Source: an uncultured Clostridia bacterium (GTDB lineage Bacteria > Bacillota > Clostridia > TANB77 > CAG-508). Taken from it: a stretch of 33,416 nt of DNA. The position numbers and the translations under genes are program-made. Below, piece by piece: positions 17,662 to 25,908 of this stretch (positions are counted from its first letter, which is position 1; each line of letters opens with the position of its first letter). The notes beneath the pieces are model-generated. The model was not told the origin of the DNA. It was given only the letters and a program-made list of their open reading frames with translations, and did not search any database. The stretch is taken from the NCBI GenBank assembly GCA_934141475.1, contig CAKPCG010000019.1:1-33416 (forward strand), in the 5' to 3' direction.

Positions 17662-19446
17662 TTATTTATATTGTTTTAATCTTAAATATCCTAACTCCTC
17701 CCAGAAATTATATGCCAGGTTTAACCTTATTAATACTTTAGGTTTTGCACCAGCTCTGTTTTTATCTACTACACAAGCATAATATCTAACATCTGGATCT
17801 TCAAATTTTTCTAGGTCATGATAATCAAGTCCGAGTTCTTTTTCAGAATATTCATATTCTGAAAGTTTGTCATTATTTATTTGTTTTACTAAACACAATG
17901 TATCTAAAACCTCTTTAATTGTTTTACTTACAGCTAAATCATTGACTGTTAAATTAATTGGCATTGTTGAACTTTCTGTTAGCTGTATAGTTGAACCAAT
18001 AAATAAACTGAAATTTTGTGCCAAATTAGAAAGCATTGTTGCAGTCTTTTTTATTTCTTCTCCAACACCAATATTGTCTGTATCTGCTTTTAAGGTATCA
18101 TAAAACATATAATGAATTTCTTCTTTATAATAATAATTCATTATTATTTTTTGTAATTCATCATTTGTATGATTTGTAATATTAACAAAGTATATTGAAT
18201 TTTCCGTTTGTTTTATTACCCAATCCATAGCCTTTATAGTTTCTCTAAATTCTTCAGAAATAGCTTCTAACCTTTTTACAAATTCTTTTTGAGTTTCATT
18301 TTTTTCTTTTAGTACATATCCATCTTTATCTACATTTGCTAAACTTGGATCATCAGGTCTAAATTTAAACTCTAAAAGTTCACTTTCTGATTTATGTATT
18401 TTTTGTCCATGCAAATCTTGATAAGCCTTATTGTTTAATATAGTTGTAATTAAACATAATTTCATTTTTTCCTCTGACATTTCGTTTGAAATAACCAAAA
18501 CCTTCTTTTTATGTACAAAGGCAACATATGCTGCTAAATTAATTGTAAATCTACTTTTACCAGCATTTGATGGCATAGCAAAAGCCATGGTTTCTCCTCT
18601 TCTTATTCCTTTAAATACACTAGAAATTATTTTAAAAGGAAATTCCAACCCGTTTGTTAAATTATTGTTTCCTCTTACAAAAAAGTCTGTTAAATCATCA
18701 CTTAAAACTGATTGCTTAAATTTTTCTGTTACCATAACCTGATTTACAGCACTTTTTACCTCTTGTTCAGACATCTGGTCATATAATTTATATTCTGTTA
18801 TTTTTACAATCGATTTTTGAATACTTTTTATTGGCATCGAAACATAACTTTTTCGTAATATAAATAGTTTTTTTATTTCTATATATATTTTTTCCATATC
18901 AAGATCTTTATACTCATATTCATATTTTAAATTTTCTTTTGTTTTATTTATTTCGTAATTGTTTTTTCCAAAAGTATAGCCACTTTTTGCCATATATGGA
19001 GTATATGCTTCTCCTTCTGTAAAAACAATTCCTTTGTATATTTCTAAAAATATTTTGTTATCAAAATAACATTCATCTTTTAATATATAATATTTAGCCA
19101 TCAATTTAGGGTCATTTAATAGCATTCCTATAAAATCTTTTTCGAGTTTGAAATTACGTAATTGTGCTGGATATAAACTTTCTTTCACATCTTTTTTGGT
19201 TTCTTCAACAATTTCTTCTGGTTGCATACTTTGAATTAGCTCATTAAAACTAGTTTTATGCTCTTCATTATTTCTTTCTAAAAAGCCTTCTATTTTAGCT
19301 AATGCTATACTGTATTCTTTATTTCTTATATGTTCATTTATTTCATTTCTAAATTCTTCATTTTCTGTTTTAACAGGAATTATTTGTAGCAATTCCTCAA
19401 GTTCTAGTTTGGCATTTTCTTCTTTTTTATCTATTTTTTCTTTCAT
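17662..19446 (-). CDS. DnaB-like (RecA-fold) helicase/ATPase
   Basis: 594 aa. An acidic N-terminal region (1-95) precedes a DnaB N-terminal-like segment (LEKDFIGMLLNDPKLMAKYYILKDECYFDNKIF split around residue 105-135). The RecA-fold part begins near 270 with RRGETMAFAMPSNAGKSRF (Walker A variant near 290) and VLVISNEMSEEKM, then a Walker B-like MFYDTLKAD near 450 and IGSTIQLTES as in DnaB-type helicases. It is not the replicative DnaB: it is longer, has a large insert (about 335-420), and no prophage or replication genes adjoin. The frame is open to a TTG at 19455; the ATG at 19446 is preferred, although the SD (AAGGGA) suits either only moderately. Role unknown. Confidence 0.75.
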   Translation of the reverse strand: MKEKIDKKEENAKLELEELLQIIPVKTENEEFRNEINEHIRNKEYSIALAKIEGFLERNNEEHKTSFNELIQSMQPEEIVEETKKDVKESLYPAQLRNFKLEKDFIGMLLNDPKLMAKYYILKDECYFDNKIFLEIYKGIVFTEGEAYTPYMAKSGYTFGKNNYEINKTKENLKYEYEYKDLDMEKIYIEIKKLFILRKSYVSMPIKSIQKSIVKITEYKLYDQMSEQEVKSAVNQVMVTEKFKQSVLSDDLTDFFVRGNNNLTNGLEFPFKIISSVFKGIRRGETMAFAMPSNAGKSRFTINLAAYVAFVHKKKVLVISNEMSEEKMKLCLITTILNNKAYQDLHGQKIHKSESELLEFKFRPDDPSLANVDKDGYVLKEKNETQKEFVKRLEAISEEFRETIKAMDWVIKQTENSIYFVNITNHTNDELQKIIMNYYYKEEIHYMFYDTLKADTDNIGVGEEIKKTATMLSNLAQNFSLFIGSTIQLTESSTMPINLTVNDLAVSKTIKEVLDTLCLVKQINNDKLSEYEYSEKELGLDYHDLEKFEDPDVRYYACVVDKNRAGAKPKVLIRLNLAYNFWEELGYLRLKQYK

Positions 19447-19560
19447 ATTTATCAATTCCCTTCTTTTTAGAAGTATTTTTTAATTTCGTTTTTATTATAG
19501 CATAGATTATATAGGTTGGCAAGATTGGCTGTTTAGTTATCATTTAGTTCTATTTTACAA

Positions 19561-19598
19561 TAAGAAAACCGCATACATTGCTGTTTGCGGTTTTCTTA
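19561..19598 (-). terminator. Terminator after the 941-aa secreted protein
   Basis: Perfect 13-bp stem (TAAGAAAACCGCA at 19561-19573 and its complement at 19586-19598) with a 12-nt loop, 8 nt after the stop codon. Confidence 0.85.
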
Positions 19599-19606
19599 TT
19601 TTTATA

Positions 19607-22432
19607 TTACTCTTTTACTTCTTCTAATACTGCTGTAACTTTTTCATCAACTCCATATAATTTTGCCTTTGAATCTACAACAATTTCTTCAACTTTTGCT
19701 GTACTGCTATTTGTTGCATATATTTTTAATTTTAGTTTACCATCTTTTGCTTTTGCCTTTGTTGCATCGAACTCAACTTGTTGTGGTAATTTTGTTGCTT
19801 TGCTATTATCTATTAATACTTTATCTGCAATTAAGTCAGTTACTGTAGATATACCCATTTTTCCTGAATTGCTCAATTGTTGTACTAAGCTTTCTGTTGT
19901 TCCAATACCTGTTGACATTGTAATTGTAAATTTGTTTGGATCTCTTGTAACTTTATTATATGTAATTTTTGGAGTTCCAACTACATGTTCTATTGTTGAA
20001 CTTGATTTCATTCTAAATTTAACAACATTTATTGATTTTAAGTTTCCTTTATCTAATGCTATTACACGAATTCTCATTGTTTTGTCATTGCTATCAGGTT
20101 TTGTATTTGTTGAATAGTAACCTTTTTCAGAATAGTGTTTTTTGTAAGTTGCATAATATTTTTTAGCATCTATTTTAATTGTTACTGTGTCAGCTTTTGC
20201 ATCTTTATTATTAGCTATTGTTATACCATATTCTTCGCATTCTTTTGATGTTAATGTTTTATATTTTCTGCTTCCATTAACTGTTCCATAATCTCTTTGA
20301 AGTGAAGTTGCTATGTTCTTTCCTAAATCTTTTACTTCTATAGTTATAATATTTGAACTTGTTGATACAACATTTGCTCTTGGAGCTCTATCCATAGAGA
20401 ATTGATATACTGGTACTACTCCAACTTTTACAGAGCTTTTAGCTAGTTCTGTATTTCCATTTTTAGCTGTTACATTTATTTTTATTGAAGTTGTATTACT
20501 TACACCTTTGTAAATAGATACTATTGATTTGTTATTATCATCTGGGAATCTAGCTATTTTTTGATCTGCACTACTTGGCAATTCGTAAATATATTTAACT
20601 TGTGGTTTTATGTCTTCATTTACATTTGTTAAATCTTTACTTATTGTTTTATCTAAGTCTATTTTACTTAAATATTCTAATGTTTTTCCTGTATATTTTG
20701 TAGTTAATTTTATTTCGTTTGCTTTTACTTCTATTGTTTTAGAAACTAAAGCTACTTTACTTTCTGAATCTATGGCTGTTGCTGTTACTTTTCCACTTGC
20801 AGCTACTTTTTTACATTGTAGTTTTCCATCTGATATAGAAATTCCTGTTGAATCTTTTTCTGTTTTAAATTCATATTGAACTTTATTTTTTAATGTATCT
20901 TCATTTATATTTGTTAATTTAACTTTGTCAGCTAAAGCTATTTCATCTCCATAATTTACTTGCATATTATCCATTGCCATTTCTACTGGTTTTACTGTTA
21001 TTTCTGCTTGGCTTTTTACTGTATCATCTGATTGTAAACTTGCTGTAATTATTATAGTATCTTCTTTTTCAGCTTTTCCTATTACAAATCCATTATCATT
21101 AAATGTAATTTCTCCAGCTGGAACAGCTTGGTTTGTAGCTTTTGAAATTGCTGTAAAGTTAACTTTTTGTTTGTCTTCATCTACATTTGTGTACTCAATT
21201 TTTGTTGTAACACTATCTCCATATACTAAAGCATTTGATCCATTATCCATTGATAATTTAATTTCTGCTTTTTTAGTTTCTTCTGTTTTGTTGTCATCTT
21301 TCTTGTCGTCTGTTGTTGTATCGTTTTTCTTGTCATCTGTTGTTGTATCGTTTTTCTTGTCGTCTGTTGTTGTGTCGTTTTTCTTGTCATCCGTTGTTGT
21401 ATCGTTTTTCTTGTCATCTGTTGTTGTATTGTTTTTCTTGTCATCTGTTGTTGTATCGTTTTTCTTGTCGTCTGTTGTTGTATTGTTTTTACTATCATCT
21501 GTTGTTGTATTGGTTGTATTGTTTTTACTATTATCTGTTGTTGTATTGGTTGTATTGTTTTTACTATCATCTGTTGTTGTGTCATTTTTTACTTTTACAT
21601 CTGATAATTTAAATGTGGTATCTTCTGTTCTAACAGTACCTTGAGAAGTAATTATTAAAGTTACTCTAAAGTACTTTCCGTTTTTTATTTTTAAATTACT
21701 TAATACATCTTTTAATGGTACACTTACATTATTTTTATCTGTATAAAAAGCTTTACTATAAGATACTTTATTGTTGTTATTTCTATCTAAAACTATAAGA
21801 CTATCAATTGAGTTGTTATCAATTAATTTCATATTATAATTTGATAAACTTTCATCTTTTTTCGCTTCTACTTTTTCTAAGGTCCATCTTGGTGCCATGT
21901 TAATTCCAAAATATGTAGTATATTTTTTTCCATCTTTTTCATGATTTACTGTTGAATTTTTTACTATATAAGATGCTTCTATTGCATTATTTGCAGATGC
22001 ATCTGTTGAGCTTTTTGAGCTATCTCTTGCAACTATTTTTAATTTAGCATATGCTCCATCTTTTGGATTATCTGTACCATACATTTGCTTTTTAGTTAAA
22101 TCAATTTCTAATTTTCTTCCATCAGTAGCATTTTTAAATTCTACTGCTTTTGTAGATATTTTTATTTGTTTTTCTTCATTTTCAACAACTCTATAAACTT
22201 TAATATCTACTGGCTTTCCATTATCTGTTATGTATACTACTAATTTGTCTTTCTGTGTTCTGTTAAATGTTATTCTAGGTGCCCTATCCATTACTGAATA
22301 TTTTGCACTACTTAAACTTGATACCGTTTGTATCGTGTCTGCCGCATTAACTTGCGACGTAATTCCCATTAATGTTATTGTTACTGACATTATCAATATA
22401 ATTGATACCACTTTCCTTTTTAAACTTTCCAT
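19607..22432 (-). CDS. Large secreted repeat protein under a c-di-GMP riboswitch
   Basis: 941 aa with a signal peptide (cleavage likely after VNA, residue 30). Four related modules begin with similar strands: YSVMDRAPRITFN (about 45), FGINMAPRWTLEKV (about 175), YQFSMDRAPRANV (about 690) and VVGTPKITYNKV (about 810). They flank a Thr/Asp/Lys/Asn repeat linker (about 281-381) and a central block of Ig-like beta domains (about 390-680; KLSMDNGSNALVYGDSVTTK, VNYGDEIALADKV). No LPXTG or clear C-terminal anchor, so it is secreted or held by another contact. SD AGGAGG is 7 nt from the ATG. The leader carries a c-di-GMP-I aptamer, which suggests a role in adhesion, biofilm or the motile-sessile switch. 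Exact function unknown. Confidence 0.85.
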   Translation of the reverse strand: MESLKRKVVSIILIMSVTITLMGITSQVNAADTIQTVSSLSSAKYSVMDRAPRITFNRTQKDKLVVYITDNGKPVDIKVYRVVENEEKQIKISTKAVEFKNATDGRKLEIDLTKKQMYGTDNPKDGAYAKLKIVARDSSKSSTDASANNAIEASYIVKNSTVNHEKDGKKYTTYFGINMAPRWTLEKVEAKKDESLSNYNMKLIDNNSIDSLIVLDRNNNNKVSYSKAFYTDKNNVSVPLKDVLSNLKIKNGKYFRVTLIITSQGTVRTEDTTFKLSDVKVKNDTTTDDSKNNTTNTTTDNSKNNTTNTTTDDSKNNTTTDDKKNDTTTDDKKNNTTTDDKKNDTTTDDKKNDTTTDDKKNDTTTDDKKNDTTTDDKKDDNKTEETKKAEIKLSMDNGSNALVYGDSVTTKIEYTNVDEDKQKVNFTAISKATNQAVPAGEITFNDNGFVIGKAEKEDTIIITASLQSDDTVKSQAEITVKPVEMAMDNMQVNYGDEIALADKVKLTNINEDTLKNKVQYEFKTEKDSTGISISDGKLQCKKVAASGKVTATAIDSESKVALVSKTIEVKANEIKLTTKYTGKTLEYLSKIDLDKTISKDLTNVNEDIKPQVKYIYELPSSADQKIARFPDDNNKSIVSIYKGVSNTTSIKINVTAKNGNTELAKSSVKVGVVPVYQFSMDRAPRANVVSTSSNIITIEVKDLGKNIATSLQRDYGTVNGSRKYKTLTSKECEEYGITIANNKDAKADTVTIKIDAKKYYATYKKHYSEKGYYSTNTKPDSNDKTMRIRVIALDKGNLKSINVVKFRMKSSSTIEHVVGTPKITYNKVTRDPNKFTITMSTGIGTTESLVQQLSNSGKMGISTVTDLIADKVLIDNSKATKLPQQVEFDATKAKAKDGKLKLKIYATNSSTAKVEEIVVDSKAKLYGVDEKVTAVLEEVKE
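21295..21585 (-). repeat. 27-bp tandem repeat coding for a TTTDDKKND linker
   Basis: About seven near-identical 27-nt units coding TTTDDKKN(D/N), followed towards the N-terminus by variant units with TTTDDSKNN and TTNT spacers. The linker is hydrophilic and probably extended. The copies differ mainly at synonymous positions and at D/N, so the array has drifted, but unit number is likely variable between strains. The same array creates long shadow frames on other frames. Confidence 0.9.
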
Positions 22433-22457
22433 AATAATACCTCCTAAATATATATTA

Positions 22458-22549
22458 TATTATTGAAGCAGCCTAGCTATCTTGAGAAAATTTTTCTTTT
22501 AGACCTAAAGCTTTGTGTCGCAAGCTTTCGCTTGTTTTACCCTTAATAC
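22458..22549 (-). ncRNA. Cyclic di-GMP-I (GEMM-I) riboswitch
   Basis: The 5' leader of the 941-aa gene has the GEMM-I core in order: AAGGGTAAAAC, a hairpin CAAGC-GAAA-GCTTG with the GNRA tetraloop, GACACAAAGC (consensus GACGCAAAGC), AGGTCTAA, and AAGATAGCTAGGCTGC (consensus AGATAGCCGGGCTGCC). P1 can form between TATTA near 22548-22544 and TAATA near 22462-22458. No terminator hairpin follows before the SD, so control may act on translation or through a structure I cannot resolve. One consensus G is an A (GACACAAAGC), and the sign of the response (ON or OFF) cannot be read from sequence. Confidence 0.85.
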
Positions 22550-22555
22550 GTCTCT

Positions 22556-22584
22556 ATTATAACACTTTTTACAAATTTTGTCAA
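22556..22584 (-). promoter_or_regulatory. Consensus sigma-A promoter of the riboswitch transcript
   Basis: Minus-strand TTGACA (22584-22579), a 17-bp spacer and TATAAT (22561-22556): a perfect consensus. Transcription would start about at the first base of the aptamer, so the strong constitutive promoter is gated by the riboswitch. Confidence 0.9.
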
Positions 22585-22664
22585 CAAAATATTACAATTG
22601 TATTACAATTATATTACAATTATATTTCTTTTAGTTTATTTTTATTTTACATTGCTCTATTATT

Positions 22665-22693
22665 TTGACTTTTAATATAATTTATGATATTCT
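22665..22693 (+). promoter_or_regulatory. Promoter of the LPXTG-like gene
   Basis: TTGACT (22665-22670), a 17-bp spacer and TATTCT (22688-22693), with a TG one base upstream of the -10 (extended). About 20 nt before the SD of the gene at 22715. Confidence 0.7.
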
Positions 22694-22714
22694 ATTTTAA
22701 GGAAGGTGTTCAAA

Positions 22715-23252
22715 ATGAAAAATTCTAAAATAAGCAATTTATTAATTCTTTTTATAATGATATTAATTTTATTTACAATAAGTACTTTTTCACTTCATGT
22801 TAATGCTGTTGATATTGATAGTGACGATGATGATGACAGCTCTGTAAGTGATGACGAACTTGTAAATAATAAGACTACAACAAATTCATTTATGGATGAT
22901 GACGATGACGATTTTGACGATGCAACAAATACAACTACACCATCATCACAAAATAATAATGCTTTTACACCATCAAACAGTAACTCTGGACAAAAAACAA
23001 ATAATATATCTAGTAGCTCAAACAGTTCAAATAGTAACTTATCAAATAATTCACGGAAATTCTATTAGAAGAAATTCATCTCCTACAAATTCATATGTAA
23101 GCGGAAATGTTTCTGTAAACAATACTTCAACAGATGAATCTAATTTTCCAAAAACAGGAACTTCTAGTACAATATTTATTATTTTGTTTATAATCTTATC
23201 TATAAATACTATTTTTATAGTTTCAAATATAAGAAAATATAGAGGCTTATAA
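22715..23252 (+). CDS. Small acidic LPXTG-like surface protein, needs one +1 frameshift
   Basis: Corrected length 178 aa. A signal peptide (1-31, ending LHVNA), an Asp-rich stretch (DIDSDDDDDSS, DDDDDDFDD), a Ser/Asn/Thr-rich stalk, then FPKTG followed by a hydrophobic helix (STIFIILFIILSINTIFIV) and a basic tail (RKYRG): a sortase-type sorting signal with F in place of L. The frame breaks at CGG (23054-23056): unshifted it ends NNSRKFY, losing the anchor; skipping the C gives NNSGNSIRRNSS and the anchor. Start ATG 22715 with GGAAGG upstream; a GTG at 22706 in frame is inside the SD. It is followed after 30 bp by the gene at 23283, probably co-transcribed. Confidence 0.8.
23054..23057 (+). 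other. +1 frameshift site CGGA in the LPXTG-like gene
   Basis: TCA CGG AAA TTC TAT TAG in frame 0; omitting the C at 23054 gives TCA GGA AAT TCT ATT AGA and opens 65 codons containing the sorting signal. It is the only one of the six sites on the plus strand of the window, and again on the coding strand of its gene. Confidence 0.82.
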
Positions 23253-23282
23253 GATTTTTATTATAAAAAGGAGGATTTTAAT

Positions 23283-23660
23283 ATGGCAGACAGAAGACAA
23301 AATGATCGTCGTCAAGGAGACAGAAGACAAGGAGACAGAAGAGAACAAGAAAATAGCGAGTATATAAAGGTAAGCTTTAAAACTTGTATTATATATATTG
23401 TAATAGCTATTATAATTATAGCATCTTTGGTTATAACTGTAATTTGTACAGTAAATAATAAAAACAAATCAGTTCAAAATCCAGCTTCTTCTATTGATTC
23501 TGATATAGATTCTGATACAGATACAGATTCTGAGGATAACGACTTAGACAATGATGAGGATGAACCAAGTGTTACAAACTCTGAATATGATACTAATAGT
23601 TTTCAAGAAGATGATGACGATTTAAATACTGATTACCAAGAAACAGAAGTAACAGAATAA
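23283..23660 (+). CDS. Small membrane protein with DRRQG repeats and acidic tail
   Basis: 125 aa. The N-terminus is strongly charged, with repeats of DRRQ(N/G) (about 3-20), then one transmembrane helix (about 34-57, CIIYIVIAIIIIASLVITVIC) and an Asp/Glu/Ser/Thr-rich tail (SDIDSDTDTDSEDNDLDNDEDE). By the positive-inside rule the basic N-terminus is cytoplasmic and the acidic tail outside. No family recognised. SD AAAGGAGG. It shares the acidic, low-complexity style of the preceding LPXTG-like protein and likely its transcript, which ends at the hairpin at 23667. Confidence 0.75.
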   Translation: MADRRQNDRRQGDRRQGDRREQENSEYIKVSFKTCIIYIVIAIIIIASLVITVICTVNNKNKSVQNPASSIDSDIDSDTDTDSEDNDLDNDEDEPSVTNSEYDTNSFQEDDDDLNTDYQETEVTE

Positions 23661-23666
23661 TTGATT

Positions 23667-23692
23667 AAAAGCTACCTAAGGTAGCTTTTTTT
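23667..23692 (+). terminator. Terminator of the small surface-protein unit
   Basis: A 10-bp stem AAAAGCTACC / GGTAGCTTTT with a 3-nt loop and a run of seven T, just after the stop at 23660. Confidence 0.9.
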
Positions 23693-23716
23693 ATTGCTGA
23701 AATTTTATTCAAGTTT

Positions 23717-23725
23717 TGCTATAAT
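23717..23725 (+). promoter_or_regulatory. Extended -10 promoter of the LemA-like gene
   Basis: TGCTATAAT is a perfect extended -10 (TG-N-TATAAT), directly after the upstream terminator and about 105 nt before the ATG at 23832. No clear -35. Confidence 0.5.
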
Positions 23726-23831
23726 TTAATTTGAATAGACTTTTGGTTTATTTTAATAATAATTTCGAGTGATAGCTAGAAATTATTATTTAGTCGGGTC
23801 TGATACTTTTTTATTAAACAGGAGGTATTTT

Positions 23832-24362
23832 ATGCCTAAAGAAATTATCCCATTAATTATAATTTCAATAGTTTTATTAATTAACTATATTCTCTTATCT
23901 TTTTATAGTAAGATGTGCTATTTAAATGAAATAGTTGATTTTAACAAATATCATACTATAAAGATAATGTATAGAAAGCTTGAATTGTCAAATAAGCTTT
24001 TTTCAGAAATACAGCAATATGCTTGTATAAAAAATAAGCTTGGAAAAAAGTTTAATGACGCAACATTAAACTTTTTAATAGGCATTACAAGCTACGATAT
24101 GAAAAATTTGCAAAAATTCAATAGCGAATTGGATTCTGCAACAATGCAAGTTTTAAAACGGTATGGTAATATGCCTGGATTAGAGGATAATTATGACTTC
24201 ATTGAATTAAGAAATGAATTCGATGAGGTTAATAGTACCTTAAGGTTCGCAAAACACCGTTATAATAATGCTGTAATAAAATATAATTCTGCATTACATA
24301 CATCAATACTGGGTATTATTTTTGCCAAAGTATTAAATAACAAATCTTGCCCTTACTTATAA
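23832..24362 (+). CDS. LemA-family membrane protein (short, divergent)
   Basis: 176 aa. One N-terminal transmembrane helix (about 4-24), then a helical bundle that fits LemA: a central helix ending NFLIGITSYDMKNLQKFNSEL, and the C-terminal signature LRFAKHRYNNAVIKYNSALHTS, matching the family's R-x-YN-aV-x-YN pattern, ending SCPYL. LemA proteins expose a short N-terminus outside with the bundle in the cytoplasm; the function is unclear. Start ATG 23832 with AGGAGG at good spacing; the frame is open to 23769 without an SD. Codon 110 is CGG (24159-24161), followed by T and read in frame as Arg, the only non-shifting CGG found in the window. Confidence 0.7.
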   Translation: MPKEIIPLIIISIVLLINYILLSFYSKMCYLNEIVDFNKYHTIKIMYRKLELSNKLFSEIQQYACIKNKLGKKFNDATLNFLIGITSYDMKNLQKFNSELDSATMQVLKRYGNMPGLEDNYDFIELRNEFDEVNSTLRFAKHRYNNAVIKYNSALHTSILGIIFAKVLNNKSCPYL

Positions 24363-24396
24363 AAAGGGAGTTACATGTTAACCAAGTATTAGACCC

Positions 24397-24428
24397 AAAA
24401 TGGAGTAGCATCTTTGCTACCCCATTTT
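24397..24428. terminator. Terminator between the LemA-like and Nudix genes
   Basis: A 13-bp stem with one mismatch (AAAATGGAGTAGC at 24397-24409, partner at 24416-24428) and a 6-nt loop. It overlaps the Nudix stop codon and probably serves both convergent genes. Confidence 0.7.
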
Positions 24429-24983
24429 CATATTTTTCAATTTTTCATTTAGTTTTTGATATATTGGTCTCATTTGTTCTTCATTTGTAATCTCAGTTGC
24501 TTTTTCTATATCTATCCATTTTACTCCACTATTTTCATCTTCTTTTATTTTTAGCTCTTCATTTTCATCAGCTTCTAATAAATAACAACAGTCTAAATGT
24601 AGATGTGCAGAGACAAATTTGCCTCTTTTTATATGGCTATTTACTGTAAGTATTTCATTTGAATAAATACCATCACTTATTACTTTTAAGTTTTTTAGAC
24701 CCGTTTCCTCTCTTGCCTCTTTTAATGCAACTTGCATTAAATCATTATCTCCATCAGCATGACCTCCTGTCCAAGCCCATGATTTGTAAATATTATGATA
24801 TATCATTAATACTTTTGTTCTTTCTTTATTTACAATCCAATTAGATGCTGTAAAATGACATAACTCATTTTTTCTTGTTAATACATCCTCAAATTTTTCA
24901 ATATATTCTAGCATTAATCTTTTGTCATTTTCTTCTTGCTCATTATATGGTATGTATTTTATTAATTCTTCTTTAATATTCAT
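24417..24983 (-). CDS. Nudix hydrolase
   Basis: Nudix-fold pyrophosphatase of about 188 aa. The Nudix box is GGHADGDNDLMQVALKEA followed directly by REETGL. The catalytic EExG core is intact, while the first Glu is replaced by Asn/Asp and the usual Arg of REU is Lys. WAWTGGHADGD is seen in a Nudix subgroup whose substrates are not assigned, so I do not propose a substrate. The C-terminal helices (KWIDIEKATEITNEEQM) are typical. Two ATGs are in frame: 24995 sits on the SD, so 24983 (MNIKEELIKYI) is more likely. Stand-alone gene. Confidence 0.88.
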   Translation of the reverse strand: MNIKEELIKYIPYNEQEENDKRLMLEYIEKFEDVLTRKNELCHFTASNWIVNKERTKVLMIYHNIYKSWAWTGGHADGDNDLMQVALKEAREETGLKNLKVISDGIYSNEILTVNSHIKRGKFVSAHLHLDCCYLLEADENEELKIKEDENSGVKWIDIEKATEITNEEQMRPIYQKLNEKLKNMKMG

Positions 24984-25070
24984 TTTTACCAACATTCCTT
25001 TCTTTTGGAATTATATAATAAAAAATTTAGAAATACAAGTCCATTTTCTCACATGAAAGCTCTTATACAC

Positions 25071-25099
25071 TTTACAAAATAATATTCTTATGTTATAAA
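25071..25099 (+). promoter_or_regulatory. Promoter of the gene at 25133
   Basis: TTTACA (25071-25076), a 17-bp spacer and TATAAA (25094-25099), with an upstream TG (extended -10). About 35 nt before the start codon. Confidence 0.65.
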
Positions 25100-25132
25100 T
25101 ATTTATATCATTTTAAGAAAGGATTAATCAAA

Positions 25133-25843
25133 ATGAACAAAAGAATATATTTTATTAGTGAAAACCTTAAAAGTATTTACTTAAATTTAGCATTATCATT
25201 TTTAGGCATACTACTTTGTCTTACATTATATTTTCGTACAACCCTTGGTGATATAAGTTTGTATAGTTTACTTGAATTATTTAAGGACATACCACTTTTT
25301 GGTATATTTTTATTGTTTGTATTTTTTCTTTATGGATATTTTTTAAAAATATTATGGGATTCTATACATGAAAAAAAATCAGAAAATGATATTATTGTCG
25401 AAAAAGGCATAAAACTTGATTGTACAGTTGAATACATAGAAAAAATAATAATATCAAATTATGAAACAATAAAAAAAGCTACTCATTCTCATTATTCTAA
25501 GACTCCACAAGAAGTTTCTCTTAATTTAGGAGCTTGTCAAATACATTTAAATTATGTATATAATAATGAAGAATATAAGTATGTATCAGAACCATTATAT
25601 TTATTTAATATAAAGAAAATGGATTGTACATCAATATATTTATATCAAAATAAAATATACCCTTGTGTATATAAAACACCTATTGAAACGGGATATAACA
25701 TCATAGATTCTAATAAGAATGTTTTTATTGATTCTGATATATCAAAAGCTAATGGCTTTATTGGATTTTTTAATCTTTTTACTATAATTATGCCATTAAT
25801 TAGTTTAATAAGTATAGAAATAATCTCGTATTTAAATGGTTAA
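25133..25843 (+). CDS. Uncharacterised membrane protein
   Basis: 236 aa. Two N-terminal transmembrane helices (about 17-35 and 52-75), a central soluble region (about 85-205) and a C-terminal helix (about 210-232). The central part has a beta-rich stretch (IHLNYVYNNEEYKYVSEPLY, IYLYQNKIYPCVYK) that recalls DUF3592-type domains as in the gene at 6622, but the match is too weak to name. Stand-alone unit with its own promoter and a downstream terminator. Function unknown. Confidence 0.7.
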   Translation: MNKRIYFISENLKSIYLNLALSFLGILLCLTLYFRTTLGDISLYSLLELFKDIPLFGIFLLFVFFLYGYFLKILWDSIHEKKSENDIIVEKGIKLDCTVEYIEKIIISNYETIKKATHSHYSKTPQEVSLNLGACQIHLNYVYNNEEYKYVSEPLYLFNIKKMDCTSIYLYQNKIYPCVYKTPIETGYNIIDSNKNVFIDSDISKANGFIGFFNLFTIIMPLISLISIEIISYLNG

Positions 25844-25857
25844 TTTAAATGCGAAAT

Positions 25858-25908
25858 AAGATGATTTGTATATTTGAGATGAACCCAAAAATACAATCAT
25901 CTTTTTTT
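25858..25908. terminator. Bidirectional terminator between 25133 gene and the PBP gene
   Basis: AAGATGATTTGTAT at 25858-25871 pairs with ATACAATCATCTT at 25891-25903, with one bulged T; a run of T follows. It closes the plus-strand gene and, from the other side, the PBP gene that ends at 25908. Confidence 0.75.

Noticed and set aside
17662..19446. Prophage remnant signalled by the DnaB-like gene
   Set aside because: No integrase, terminase, capsid, lysis or repressor genes are near, and base composition matches the surroundings.
21295..21585. CRISPR-like array
   Set aside because: The repeats are contiguous 27-bp coding units without unique spacers and stay in frame with the secreted protein.
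21171..21644. Long reading frames on both strands across the repeat in the 941-aa gene
   Set aside because: They are shadows of the 27-bp tandem repeat in other frames, have no ribosome binding site and give low-complexity products.
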